A stretch of DNA of 64,000 bases from assembly GCA_964017235.1 (NCBI GenBank), contig OZ024938.1:57341816-57405815 (forward strand). The letters run 5' to 3'. Source of the DNA: Sabellastarte sp. h YS-2021 (taxonomy: Eukaryota > Annelida > Polychaeta > Sabellida > Sabellidae). Both the position numbers and the translations under genes were made by a program. Positions 47,120-57,191 of this stretch are shown here, piece by piece; within the stretch, counting starts at the first letter, position 1, and each line of letters starts with the position of its first letter. The notes beneath the pieces are model-generated. The model was not told the origin of the DNA. It saw nothing but the letters and a program-made list of their open reading frames with translations, and searched no databases.

Positions 47120-47384
47120 GTGAGAGGCAGATGTTCCCCAACCCCATTGGTTAGTGTTACAGTGTCTAGGCCAATGTTTTCTTTTTATAATTACGTGTAA
47201 TATAAAAGAAAACTTTCCGAACGTAAACAAGAAATATATAATCACGAAAAAAATATGACAATATAAAACCAATGTGTATTGTTATTTACTAAAAAGAATG
47301 CAAAGAATGAGCTGTGAAACCAGTGGTACCAGTCGTTATTAAAACTTTAATTTTAACTTGAGGTAACTCCTCCCTTTCTACATA

Positions 47385-47570
47385 GATTTTAGTGCCAAAA
47401 ATAGAGAACAGAAGCTCTGTAAACATAAATTTCTAATGATGTATGTAACAAATATGTAGCTTATATAGTTATTGAAATATTAGCCACAAAATGACTTTTG
47501 TTGACAAAAATTCGTAATGCTAATTATATAGAAGAAGCAAAGCGGGGTAATATATAATGTATCTCCCTAT
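47385..47570 (-). repeat. interspersed repeat, 'ggtggataat' family, copy 4
   Basis: 'agaacagaagctctgtaaac' and the following text match, in orientation, 58725-58800. The acceptor-like 'ctccctttctacatag' just before it is therefore not taken as a host splice site. Confidence 0.45.
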
Positions 47571-47679
47571 TTGTCCCACTATTCAGGACAATTACAGCCC
47601 ATGGTGGATAATATATACATATTTCTGGCCATTCTGCGATACCTGTCATTAAACGTGAATGACTAAAAATTTTAGCCAG

Positions 47680-47975
47680 TGTGACCAATTGAACTTCACA
47701 CAGACCTAGGAACAAGGAGCACCTGGGTTTGATACCAGGTAGCACCAGGTACATAATCATCGGATGACCATTTGACAGTGCAGTCCTGGTCCTACTATCA
47801 CCAGTGGCAAGCTAAACAACCCCTAGAATGTTGATAAATGGTCACCCCTGAAACTGTTTCATGCTGGACAATGTCAGTCACTAGAGAGCGTGGGCCTGTA
47901 TTGTACCGAATCAGTCAAATTGTGCTTTGAGAAGTAATTGTACAAGGAGTTATTGTGCGAAGAATAAATGTACTG
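47680..47975 (+). mobile_element. SINE-like repeat, type 3
   Basis: 'cacacagacctaggaacaagg', 'cacctgggtttgataccagg', 'catcggatgacc', 'caagctaaacaaccccta', 'cactagagagcgtggg'. Type 3 order. Confidence 0.6.
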
Positions 47976-48029
47976 TACAATGAACTTTTCCTGTGATATA
48001 CATTCTAAATTCATACTGGATTTATTTTG

Positions 48030-48140
48030 TTTTTATTTATTTGGGGGTTTACATCGCTTTCAACACAGTACAGGTCACATCACGATGAGTAGTTTTGTGG
48101 GCAGAGGAAACCAGTAAATGCAATTAGTCAAGGTCCTTAT
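48030..48140 (-). mobile_element. tRNA-derived SINE type 1, 5'-truncated
   Basis: On the minus strand it reads 'ggaccttgactaattgc', 'ctggtttcctctgccc', 'tcgtgatgtgacctgtac', 'tgttgaaagcgatgtaaaccccc', the 3' half of the type 1 element. Confidence 0.65.
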
Positions 48141-48251
48141 ATTAACTGTATATAGTAACATGTTAAAAATGTTAAAGAATTTTTTGACATGTACTTAAAG
48201 CATATCTTATGTGATCATTTCTCCACGACCAGTGTATGGATAGTATTTGAT

Positions 48252-48425
48252 TGAAGAGGTCCTCAGTAGCTGATGGGTTAGCAGTTTTGGCAACTAATCA
48301 CAGGCTGCCACCTCTGTGTGGATTGGAATCCCACAAGGGACAATGCTGATGGCATCTCCCAATATGACCCTGACTGTTGAACTGGAGGTAATACCTTCAC
48401 TTCGACTTTGTAAAGGGGTGGAAAA
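48252..48425 (+). mobile_element. tRNA-derived SINE type 2, copy 4
   Basis: 'gaggtcctcagtagctgatggg', 'ttttggcaactaatcacagg', 'gccacctctgtgtggattgg', 'cccaatatgaccctgactgtt'. It ends shortly before candidate exon D. Confidence 0.6.
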
Positions 48426-48506
48426 TAGAGAGGGGTTACAGATGGACTGACAGACTTTTTCATTTGGTGACACAGATATAACCTATATGTGTGCATTATG
48501 TTTTAG

Positions 48507-48563
48507 GCTTACAGAAAAGGGCGAAGGGCTGGAACCAGCTGGGGACGTTATGGGAAGAAATAA
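48507..48563 (+). CDS. candidate secreted-peptide precursor gene, terminal exon D
   Basis: Acceptor 'gcattatgttttag'. Phase 0 entry fits exon C and gives 18 codons, 'AYRKGRRAGTSWGRYGKK', then TAA at 48561-48563. The stop follows Gly-Lys-Lys, the classic C-terminal amidation and dibasic-trimming signal, and RKGRR just before it is a strong convertase site, so the predicted product would be a short Arg-Tyr-amide-ended peptide. An AATAAA overlaps the stop codon. Other frames are also open here, so the assignment rests on phase and on the GKK ending. Confidence 0.35.
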   Translation, partial: AYRKGRRAGTSWGRYGKK

Positions 48564-48569
48564 AAATAG

Positions 48570-49165
48570 ACAATGTCTATGGATTATGACATCCAGGACA
48601 TATTGAACTACTTTACAATAGTAAAACTGTCAACTCCAAGACAAAGTACAACATTACTAAGTGCCCTTTTCAACAAAGTAAAATATTTTACCCAGATGAT
48701 AACCTAAGAAGAAATATTGGGTGTAGTTGTTTCATAATTCATTTCAAATCGACCCACTTACACTGTAAATGCTAAATGAATTATACTTTATGTTAAAGAC
48801 AGTCTTAATATCAGTGCTATAGATTACAAATAATAAAAAGTATAGTTTCTGGTAAGATGTATTTTCCCTTTTTTGTCTCATTAAAAGCAACCTCAAAAAC
48901 AAGTAGAGGGAAACAGACTGAACAAAGAGACACATTTGATCACTCCTACACAAATTGTAACAAAGAGACAGGTTTTACAATAAGTTTATTGTACAATATA
49001 CTTCAGTAATTACCACGCAGTTGAATAAATCACACATGACAGTTTAATTAAAACCTCATATAGCATTTTTACAATATTATTCTTCACATTCAATGAAGAC
49101 TTATCGTGATACAGAAATTAAAAGGTAATATGCAAACATCACTGTTTCTACAGAAGTAATTGTAT
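48570..49165. other. non-coding stretch
   Basis: AT-rich. No gene seen. Confidence 0.35.
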
Positions 49166-49170
49166 CAGAA

Positions 49171-49329
49171 TCAATGGCCAATGTCGAAGTCACACATCAG
49201 GCGGTATTTCTGGCAATTGTAAACGACAATAAAGAGACAGGCAGAATGTTGTACCTCTAGCTCCACACCTCCGTCTACAGTTTTAATACAGAAGAGTTTG
49301 AGAATTGCGAAGGACAGATACTGTAAGAT
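49171..49329 (-). CDS. candidate terminal exon, unrecognised
   Basis: Minus-strand segment after an acceptor-like 'gcatcttatcttacag' that stays open to TGA at 49171. It reads 'YLSFAILKLFCIKTVDGGVE' then 'LEVQHSACLFIVVYNCQKYR' and ends 'LMCDFDIGH'. The composition looks like a compact domain with three or four Cys. No family is recognised and no partner exon was identified, so chance cannot be excluded. Confidence 0.25.
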   Translation of the reverse strand: MLQYLSFAILKLFCIKTVDGGVELEVQHSACLFIVVYNCQKYRLMCDFDIGH

Positions 49330-49339
49330 AAGATGCAAA

Positions 49340-50120
49340 CATATTGGCTTCATTGCAATTTATTGCAATGGGGTTCAGTGCATGAGGCGACCCCCCTTTT
49401 TAAACACCTATGTACAGTACCCCCCCTTCTAGGAAAGTCTAACTGGTTTCCTGGCAATTTATTTTTGATATTACTGCACCTCTCTGTTATGAATAACCCC
49501 AAGCCAAGAATAGGCACCATTCTTTGTATTGACTTGGAGAAGCCAAGAACTATTTTATGAAATTGGAGACACAGAATAACACAGAATTTCCAGGAAATGT
49601 AGAGAACGGGGTTACAGAATTGACAAGGGCATACTGCAATTTTTGGCTGGGTAATGGAGATGACCTTGAACATTCTGAACAGTGAAAAACTTCTGTATGT
49701 TTGGCAATGGAAAGCAGGGAATACCATAGTCTGCAAACTTTGCTGGCAAAAGCCTGTCAGTACATGGAGGGGTGCTGTGTTATAAAAGCACCTATAAGTG
49801 AAGTCAATAGCTGCCTGTAGTATGACTGGAGCATGAGCTGATAAGACCTGACAATGGAAAACTATGTTGTCCTACCTGTTGTGCAGTATTCCTTCAATTT
49901 ACGAAATGCAAGGTTCAAAATTTTCATGAATCAATGCCAACAGATTATACACCTGTGAATTAACAGGGTGTTGTGCGAAATTCATGATAAATGAAATTCA
50001 TTTGCTACCCTTGACAAGAATCTTTCAAGATTCTTGTATTTCAAGTATTTAATGTGAAGGGTACACGCCACACAGTCCACATAATATACCACATGTATCT
50101 GTTAAAGTCAGACCTTTTTA
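49340..50120. other. non-coding stretch
   Basis: A 128-codon minus frame (49350-49736) has no motif or coding-like composition. Nothing else recognised. Confidence 0.3.
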
Positions 50121-50126
50121 GGCATA

Positions 50127-50345
50127 TTAAACTAAACCTAAATGGATTCCTCTTTTTCTTCTTTTTGCATAACACTGCTCTTCCACTTTTTCAAGTTCTG
50201 ACATGACATAGCGAAAAATTAACTCCAGGGCTGCTATGAATGATCTTAAGGTTGCATCTGTACTTCTTTGATATCCACTTGACCTTGCCCTTATGGCTGT
50301 GCAGCCTAATGACCTGTACATCTTGATTTCCACTTGGCCTTGTCC
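50127..50345 (-). CDS. candidate exon with an internal duplication, doubtful
   Basis: Two overlapping minus-strand frames are open here. One, ending in TAA at 50127, reads 'GYQRSTDATLRSFIAALELI' then 'FRYVMSELEKVEEQCYAKRR', helix-like and charged. The other contains 'HSHKGKVKWISKKYRCNLK'. A block 'AGCTATAAGGACAAGGCC' + 'AAGTGGAAATCAA' is repeated about 57 bases downstream as 'AGCCATAAGGGCAAGGTC' + 'AAGTGGATATCAA'. It could be an exon that suffered a local duplication or frame slip. The product is unknown. Confidence 0.25.
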   Translation of the reverse strand, partial: GQGQVEIKMYRSLGCTAIRARSSGYQRSTDATLRSFIAALELIFRYVMSELEKVEEQCYAKRRKRGIHLGLV

Positions 50346-50404
50346 TTATAGCTCTACAGTTAATGAGAGAGTGCAATGGCTGTTTATGCCATTTTAAAAC
50401 CATG

Positions 50405-51600
50405 GTCCCAAAAGCAAATCACTTTCCGAGTTGCGTTGACAGCAATAATATACCACAGTAACTCTTACAAAGTACACAGGACACAAAGATATACTGGACA
50501 TGAGGATAAAAAGTCTTCAGAATTTTTCAAATATTAGTGACATAAACAATATATTACAAAAATTAAATATCAAACTGCATTTAAACAAAACTTATCATGA
50601 CATATGTTAGTTGGTTTATGCAATTTTGTTGTTTGAGCCACAAAGATATGCAAATATCTGAAAACAGTTTATATTCGTGTGCTGTTTTTGTGTCCACCCG
50701 TGTACTTAGGTGATGTTAATAGCTAATAGTCTCTTGAGACAAGATCACTCAGCTTTGTCTTTACAGAAGAGTGGAAAAGAATGACAGAAAATAGAAGGCT
50801 ATGATACAATTAAGTGAGCTATTGCAGCCAAAAGATCAATTGTAATACAGGTAACAGCTTTCCTTACTGTCATATCTGTATGTATTTCAGTTCTGCTGAA
50901 CGACGTTGTTCTTATGGGTTTGAAAAGATATTTTGTATCTGGGTGGTTTATGTGAAAGAATTGACTAATGCAAGTCTTGCCCAAATACGTTCTACATAGG
51001 TATAAAGGGAATCACACATGTTTGAACAACACCCATAGTTAGACAAGCCCTGTTAATTATCTCTCTGATCCGAGCATGCACAGGTGTGACCTTAGTACAA
51101 CTGCATTTTGACTGAATGTTGAGTATACTCATGGAGCAGCAAAGCCATTAAAGGAAGTAACGACAAATTACACCACTAATAAAAAATGTAAAACTGCATT
51201 ACCCTGGAGATCAGGAGCCAGACTCGCAAGAGTGGAGCAGCAGTATTATGTACAGTGTTATTTAGATCAAAGTTGTACCTCTACTACCAATATTAGCCAT
51301 TTATCTTCTGGCATACGTTGAAATTTAAAGCCTGGAAAAGCCAAATGTTTGTTAGGCAAGCTAACAGACAAAATCCACTGATTACTGCAACTGCTTAATA
51401 TTTATGTGACACTGGTATTGATATAAGAACTCCCTACTACATGCAACACCTGCATCCTATTTTGCAAGGTTTCAAATATTGGCAAAAATCGTCGTAACAT
51501 AATGTAAACTGACACAAAATACTCTGAGCATGATTGTACCCATTACTGTTAAGTGAACCCCTTTTCTTCTGAATCTTTTTACAGATTATTCACCCTGTCT
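50405..51600. other. non-coding stretch, includes 3' flank of the chitin-binding gene
   Basis: No gene or clear repeat. I did not find a canonical AATAAA on the minus strand shortly after the stop at 51686. Confidence 0.35.
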
Positions 51601-51685
51601 TACGTTCAGTACAATACAAATGTCCATAAAATTGGATGGAATTCAAAACTACATTGCTTTACATAAGATTACAGTGGCCTCTCTT

Positions 51686-52581
51686 TCAGTGATGCCTCGA
51701 AGGTGGTCTAGGTGGTCTCACTGGAGGGTAATGTGCAGCACCATGATCCTTACTATTGTAAAAAGCCTTGTCAGTGGATTGATCATGTGGATGCCTCATG
51801 TAGTCACTGTAAGGGGACCTTGACATAGGGCCATATTCTCGGATGGCTGACTTGTGGTATGCCATAGAACCTTTGTCCTTTTCACCTTTGTAGTTTACAT
51901 GTTTCTGTTCTTCCCTTATCTTACCAGCTTCATAATCTTTAATTTTAGATACCATCGCTTTGGGCATGGATATTACCATGTAGAGATAACTTCCTTTATC
52001 CTCTTTTGGTTTATTGATTCTATCTTTTATTGTCCTGTCTACAGGCCTATAGTCTTTTGGTCTTCCAGCATCAACATATTTTGCCTCATGAATCCTTTCT
52101 TCAGAATGTTGTTGATGCCTAAAGCCTCTTCCATGTTCTTGGTTCTGGTAACCCCTGCCATACTCATTGTCATTGTGCTTTATTCCCATGTCCCTACCAT
52201 TATATGATTCTCTGTGCATCAGTGGATCAGAAATATATTTATGTGGATTTTTGTACATATATTCTGTCTGTGCTATGAAGTCAGACTTCCTATCTCTGGG
52301 TGGTGGTTTTACGGGTGTGTCATACCTGTTCCTTATTTCTGGTCTTCTGTTAGTGGCTATGTCATTGTGGTATTTGGGTATCTGAGGATGATGGTAACCA
52401 AAGTTAACCAGGTTGACATCGCAAAAGCTTTCGAAGTTTACGAATCGCTCATCATCATTGTATCCTCTTAGCGGTCTGTTCTTTGTTCCAGGTGGACAAG
52501 GCTGGATGTAGTAGTTTCTGCTGGTACACATGACAAAGCTATTCTCATCATTGTAATATAGACCATCTCCTCTGCATCTGC
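51686..52581 (-). CDS. secreted peritrophin-A-like chitin-binding protein, exon 2
   Basis: Probably an extracellular chitin-binding protein. After the acceptor 'tttctcttttaatag' the exon enters in phase 1 and reads 'RCRGDGLYYNDENSFVMC', 'TSRNYYIQPCPPGTKN' and 'FESFCDVN', matching the peritrophin-A/CBM14 pattern (C..GDG.Y...C....QPCP.GT......C). Only four of the usual six Cys are present: the second and sixth, which normally pair with each other, are both absent. The remaining 230 or so residues are disordered, rich in Tyr, His, Arg, Asp and Pro, ending 'PPVRPPRPPSRHH'. The spliced protein is about 325 residues. Function in a shell, cuticle or mucus matrix is inference. Confidence 0.75.
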
Positions 52582-52737
52582 CTATTAAAAGAGAAATTGA
52601 AATATATGCATGATGTTGTCCTTGGATATTGTAAAACTGTCAAGGATATGTTTGCATAAGTGTACTATGAACATCCATCATATTAATCAGTAATATGGAA
52701 ATAATTTCTACAGCCTACGTATTGGGTGAAACAAAAC

Positions 52738-52885
52738 AATCTTAATGGTTAGTAGTTTGGCATCTAGTTGCAGCCTATCAACTCTGTGTGGGTTGGACTC
52801 CCACAAATGACAATGCTGTTGATTTGGTCCCAGTATGAGCCTGGCTATAAAACTGGATGAAACCTCCAATTCCATGTGCATAAAC
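52738..52885 (+). mobile_element. tRNA-derived SINE type 2, copy 5 (intronic)
   Basis: 'aatggttagtagtttggcatc', 'gcagcctatcaactctgtgtgg', 'gactcccacaaatgacaatg', 'tcccagtatgagcctggct'. Inserted antisense to the host gene within its intron. Confidence 0.6.
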
Positions 52886-53735
52886 AGACGCTGAACAAAG
52901 TAATAGGTAGTGGCGTGTTCACCAGGGGTTGATGTTCCTTAAATATTCTGCATATTGTCAGTTAATATAACAAATACTACAATATTTAACACAATTATGT
53001 GTTATATATATATATCAAGCAATATTAACTGTACAGCCAATTTCAAGTAAGAATACGAATTCATTGCTTTAGTAAGACAATTATATAAAAATGTACTCAT
53101 TCACAGTATTTTATACTTGTACACATGTAGTCAGTTAAATGTATGAACTTAAGCAGCAACAAAACATACTCCAACATACTTCATATGGTGTATGCTAATA
53201 CATATTGAGTTATAGACTTAAGATTGTGTAAATCTTTTAATTTCGATAAAATATTTATAGGGTTTAATCTTCACTATGACACTTTACGGTGTACATTTCC
53301 ATAATTTTGGCAGGATTTTAACAATGATAAATATTTACAAATCACATGAAATAAAAAGGAAACAAATCTAACAAATGTACACATACAGTGTACTTCAAAG
53401 CATACTTTTAATGGTTTAATAGTATCAGAACTGAAATCATATCATATTGTTTATTAAAATCATCTTTTATATTTTGTAATTATGGACAAAAGATTAATAT
53501 ATAAAATAAAACTAGATTTGACTGACTTAATATTGTTTATACTGTATGGCACTAAATTTCAATGATCACAACACCAGGGGTGGTATTCAGTTCTACATTA
53601 GGCAAACAGATCTTTTAATAATCAACTTGGCCTGATTTTTGACGGATTCCTTTTGTAAACTCAATTCTTGAAGTCTTTACAGACATACAAAGATAATTGA
53701 ATTACGGTTTAGAATACAATAACATATTTCATTAC

Positions 53736-53817
53736 CTTCAAACATCCCTTTGAATGTTCGCTGCTCTTTTGCAGATATTGTCGATGAACCCAACAGCACA
53801 ACCAACAGAAATAACAT
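53736..53817 (-). CDS. secreted peritrophin-A-like chitin-binding protein, exon 1 (signal peptide)
   Basis: Starts at ATG 53817 with 'MLFLLVVLLGSSTISA', a clear signal peptide with likely cleavage after A16, then 'KEQRTFKGMFE' and one base before the donor G|GTAATG. The frame is open for 23 more codons upstream, but those begin with GTG and not ATG, so 53817 is the better start. Exit phase 1 matches the entry of exon 2, creating a Gly codon at the join. The intron (52582-53735) starts GTAATG, ends AATAG and holds a type 2 SINE. Confidence 0.75.
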
Positions 53818-53886
53818 ATCTGTCAACTGTCTAACACTCCAGGAATACAGATGCCTAAGCAAGATTTTGATAGTGGTTAAATCCAC

Positions 53887-53896
53887 ACTATATAGA
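53887..53896 (-). promoter_or_regulatory. TATA box of the chitin-binding protein gene
   Basis: Minus strand reads TCTATATAGT about 72 bases before the ATG. Initiation some 30 bases downstream would give a 5' UTR of about 40 bases. A TATA box suits a tissue-restricted, highly expressed secreted protein. Confidence 0.5.
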
Positions 53897-53899
53897 TGT

Positions 53900-54850
53900 A
53901 TCCTCTAACTGTTGACTAATAAATATTTCAATGCTGGTAATTCACACGAGTTTTATGTAGGGATTGTAAGTTCATTTGTAATCAATAATTTCAAATAGTG
54001 ATCCTTGTCACACAGCATATTACGTGACTCCAGAAAATCAGAGGATCATTAATTAAATGTGTTTAAAATTTATTATGCCTGTCACATAGACAAAATACAA
54101 ATAGCCCCACTTTAAGGCTACAATATTTGTGTTTTGTACACATAAACCAATACAGTATTTTATCTACATACATTACACATCACATTTTAATATATAAACT
54201 GAAAAAAGTAATACAAGTAATATACATTTGGAAGAAGGCAGTTTTTACAAATTTGTACAAAGTTGCACAATACACAGTCTTCAAGATAAAATGATGTAGC
54301 TAATAGTTAAAGATTTAAAATACTACTGATCTTCAATATTAGAGAAGAGACTTTGCCCTGAGGCTTTTCAACTGTATCCTGTATGCTGGAGATTTCAACG
54401 CACATCAGACCTCGATAGAATTCTAAAAGGCTTTAAAGTATTACCGCAGTTTTCTTTTACATAGTGCCTTTTTGTATCTAGTTTCAGCCATGAGAATTAA
54501 AAGGCTTCTGCCGATAATTGCTTTATCATACTTAGTCTCCAGTTCTGGCCTCATGCAGTCAGGCTTTTTCATTAAATAAACAGCAATTTGCTCTTGTCAG
54601 ACCAGTGGCCCAGATGAATTAAACATTTATGTGACCAAAACTCAGATGGACATTACTTTATTCTGCAAGTAACCTTTTTTAGTTTCTCTTTTAAACTGTT
54701 ATTCTTGTCACTGAGTCAAATTCAGAAACTATATATTTTTTTAAAAAACTGGACATAAATGAATAATAATAATAATAATAATAAATGAACCAGGTGGTCT
54801 GACTGTCTTTCGATTAAAATATGATCTGCCTATGGTGTAGCTTTACCAGT
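53900..54850. other. 5' flank, no gene recognised
   Basis: AT-rich. An AAT microsatellite occupies 54762-54784. Confidence 0.35.
54762..54784 (+). repeat. AAT microsatellite
   Basis: About seven uninterrupted AAT units. Confidence 0.9.
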
Positions 54851-55005
54851 TTCTTTCTTATCACTGAAGTTAAGCAGCACTGACCTTGGTAAGAACTGGG
54901 ATGGGTGACTGAGTTATGGGCCAGGTATGGCAAGAGACATAGTGACCCGGATGGTCACTTAACTGTGGTCCCTTCATAATATAACTGAAACAAGGTACCA
55001 GCTTC
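54845..55005 (+). mobile_element. 5S rRNA-derived SINE, copy 4
   Basis: 'cactgaagttaagcagcac', 'ggtaagaactgggatgggtgact' is a 5S internal control region. The following 'gcaagagacatagtgacccggatgg' resembles the type 3 body, so the element may combine a 5S head with that body. Confidence 0.65.
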
Positions 55006-55205
55006 GATGTCAAATCAAACAATCAATTAAAATGAAGCCTGGCAGTGGTAATAGCTGAGTCGACTCGGCTATTACTACACCTGGTTGGTTGACAAGAGTT
55101 ATTGAAAAAAATATTATGAAAATACACCATTCCAGTGATGCAATTTGAAAGTCTTGCTTATTAAGATGACCACAAATGCAGCTACATTCTATATATTTAT
55201 AACAG

Positions 55206-55813
55206 AAGGTCTAAGTCTAGTCTCAGGCTGAAAAAGTGAAGAGTTTTGTCTCAGTTATTTGGAGCATTTTAGTTCAGCCCATGGGCTCAGACGCTATGAA
55301 TTTCACCAATGGGCTCAGTCTTAACACGGTGGCTATTTATTTTAGTTCAGCCCATGGGCTCAGACGCTATGAATTTCACCAATGGGCTCAGTCTTAACAC
55401 GGTGGCTATTTATTTTAGTTCAGCCCATGGGCTCAGACGTTATGAATTTCACCAATGGGCTCAGTCTTAACACGGTGGCTATTTATTTTAGTTCAGCCCA
55501 TGGGCTCAGACGTTATGAATTTCACCAATGGGCTCAGTCTTAACACGGTGGCTATTTATTTTAGTTCAGCCCATGGGCTCAGACGTTATGAATTTCACCA
55601 ATGGGCTCAGTCTTAACACAGTGGCTATTTATTTTAGTTCAGCCCATGGGTTCAGACGTTATGAATTTCACCAATGGGCTCAGTCTTAACACGGTGGCTA
55701 TTTATTGAGCTCAAACTCAACTGAGACCCATTCTGTTGAAACCATTTGAGACCAAACTGATCTGAGTCACAGGGCTAGTGGCTAAGCCTGAGACTAGACT
55801 AACTCTTAGAGCT
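55206..55813. mobile_element. TIR-bounded non-autonomous element carrying the 73-bp array
   Basis: Left end 'AAGGTCTAAGTCTAGTCTC' + 'AGGCT' (55206-55229) is the inverse, with a small gap, of 'AGCCTGAGACTAGACTAACT' + 'CTTAGAGCTT' (55784-55813). Between them lie the tandem array and unique text 'gagctcaaactcaactgagaccc'. There is no coding frame. A related array-free copy occurs at 56140-56285. Confidence 0.6.
55268..55707 (+). repeat. tandem array, six copies of a 73-bp unit
   Basis: 'agttcagcccatgggctcag' starts at 55271, 55344, 55417, 55490, 55563 and 55636, exactly 73 bases apart. Copies are nearly identical; copies 1-2 have CGCTATG, 3-6 CGTTATG, copy 5 CACAGTGG, copy 6 GGGTTCAG. Each unit contains the palindrome GCCCATGGGC and a second GGGCTCAG. 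High identity means recent expansion or gene conversion. Confidence 0.97.
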
Positions 55814-56139
55814 TTTGTGAAATCGGCTCCTGGTTGATATCAATTCTGGCTGTGTATTTGTAAAAGCAAATCTATTTCCCCTGCTAAGTTTTAGACCTTG
55901 TGTGAGGTCATTCCTTAGTGCATTATGATTCTCTGAGAGAATTGCCCTCTAGAAGGAAGTTTACTTCCACTGAGAGTGTAAAATCCTGACTGTTATAAAA
56001 TGCACTCATTTATTGCCTCGGGGAAAAAACCCAAAGTAAAGACTTGTGAGCAAGTCTAGCTAAATTTATAAATGTAAATAAATATGTATCATTCTGACTA
56101 CAAATAAATGGTCACACGACACCAAAAATGCCGTAGCTA

Positions 56140-56285
56140 TATAATGAGCCTGAATCCATATGAGACCCATTCTGTGAAAAACCATTTGAGACAAAAATTG
56201 AGCTTAGCCAAGGGGTTCAGATTTAAGCCAGTGGCTAAGCCTGGGACTGGATTAAATCTGAGACCTTTTTGTGAAATCTGGTTGA
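56140..56285 (+). mobile_element. array-free relative of the 55.2-kb element
   Basis: 'catatgagacccattctgtg', 'aaccatttgagac', 'ggctaagcctgggactgg', 'tctgagacctttttgtgaaatc' match the right part of 55206-55830 in order. Confidence 0.6.
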
Positions 56286-56299
56286 AAACAATTGTGGTT

Positions 56300-57185
56300 G
56301 TAAAAGCAAATATATTCCACCTGTTAACTTTATAATTGCCCAGATATTTTTATGTGACCTAGATACAGAATCACACAAAATGGATGTGAACACAATTTTA
56401 TCATTTCTGTGTTTATACATTTATTTATTCACGGCTATAGTTATGTCATTATAAACACTAAAATATTTTTTAAGGTGATCATTCAGCAGCAAGAGCAGAA
56501 GACAGGATATTAAGTATGTAGATGCTGCAAGCTGCTTTTGTCTTTCAAATTCTGGTGAATGACCATTTACTACTTTTTGTATGAGCTACTGTATGAAACT
56601 GTTAATACACTCAAGCTAAACCACCCCTTGTCCTATGAGATGCTGACGTCATTTCTGGTTGCGCAATTTCAACATTCTTTCTGATGTCCTACTGAATGCC
56701 AGGTTTTCGGTGACTTCTAACACCTAGTAAACATCTAAATTAATGAAATAGATACAGCATTAAGTATATGAACTATCTCAGTTTCCATTTTCATATAATG
56801 CAAACAAATGATGTAAAATACATACACTCTTATGGCCGAGTCACACTGTTCTATGTGGCCCTGTTAATACATGTTTGAATTTTGCTTAATACACATGGTG
56901 TGTAGGTTGTGCATGCTGAAAAATGAACCAACCCATACAGCCATTCTACACCCCGTTTTATCCCTCCAATGTATACATTTTACTTTAGCATGTGAAAGCT
57001 ACTGGCAGGATTTTCAAACATTTTACTTCTGTGTTAAACTCATCCAAACCAATTTTGAATCCCAACTTACTTTGCTGGACCTAAACTACTAAAACACAAA
57101 GCGCTCTGACCCACAACAGGACGGTTTGATGTAGGTGTAGTGGATCTTTGTTATCACTGCTAAAGCTTGAACAGGTAGAGTCTAC
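56300..57185. other. non-coding stretch
   Basis: No gene seen. Around 56920-57110 is a degraded copy of the repeat also seen at 18780 and 24890. Confidence 0.35.
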
Positions 57186-57191
57186 GTATAA

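Noticed and set aside
47389..47440. Alternative terminal exon after 'ctccctttctacatag', reading ILVPKIENRSS then a stop
   Set aside because: The segment falls in a dispersed repeat also seen at 58.7 kb, so the splice-like site is probably chance.
48507..48530. Homology of the AYRK start of exon D to arthropod SIFamide
   Set aside because: Only four residues match, and the ending is unrelated, so coincidence.
53818..53886. Upstream extension of the chitin-binding protein
   Set aside because: Begins with GTG, would overrun the likely transcription start just after the TATA box, and would bury the signal peptide.
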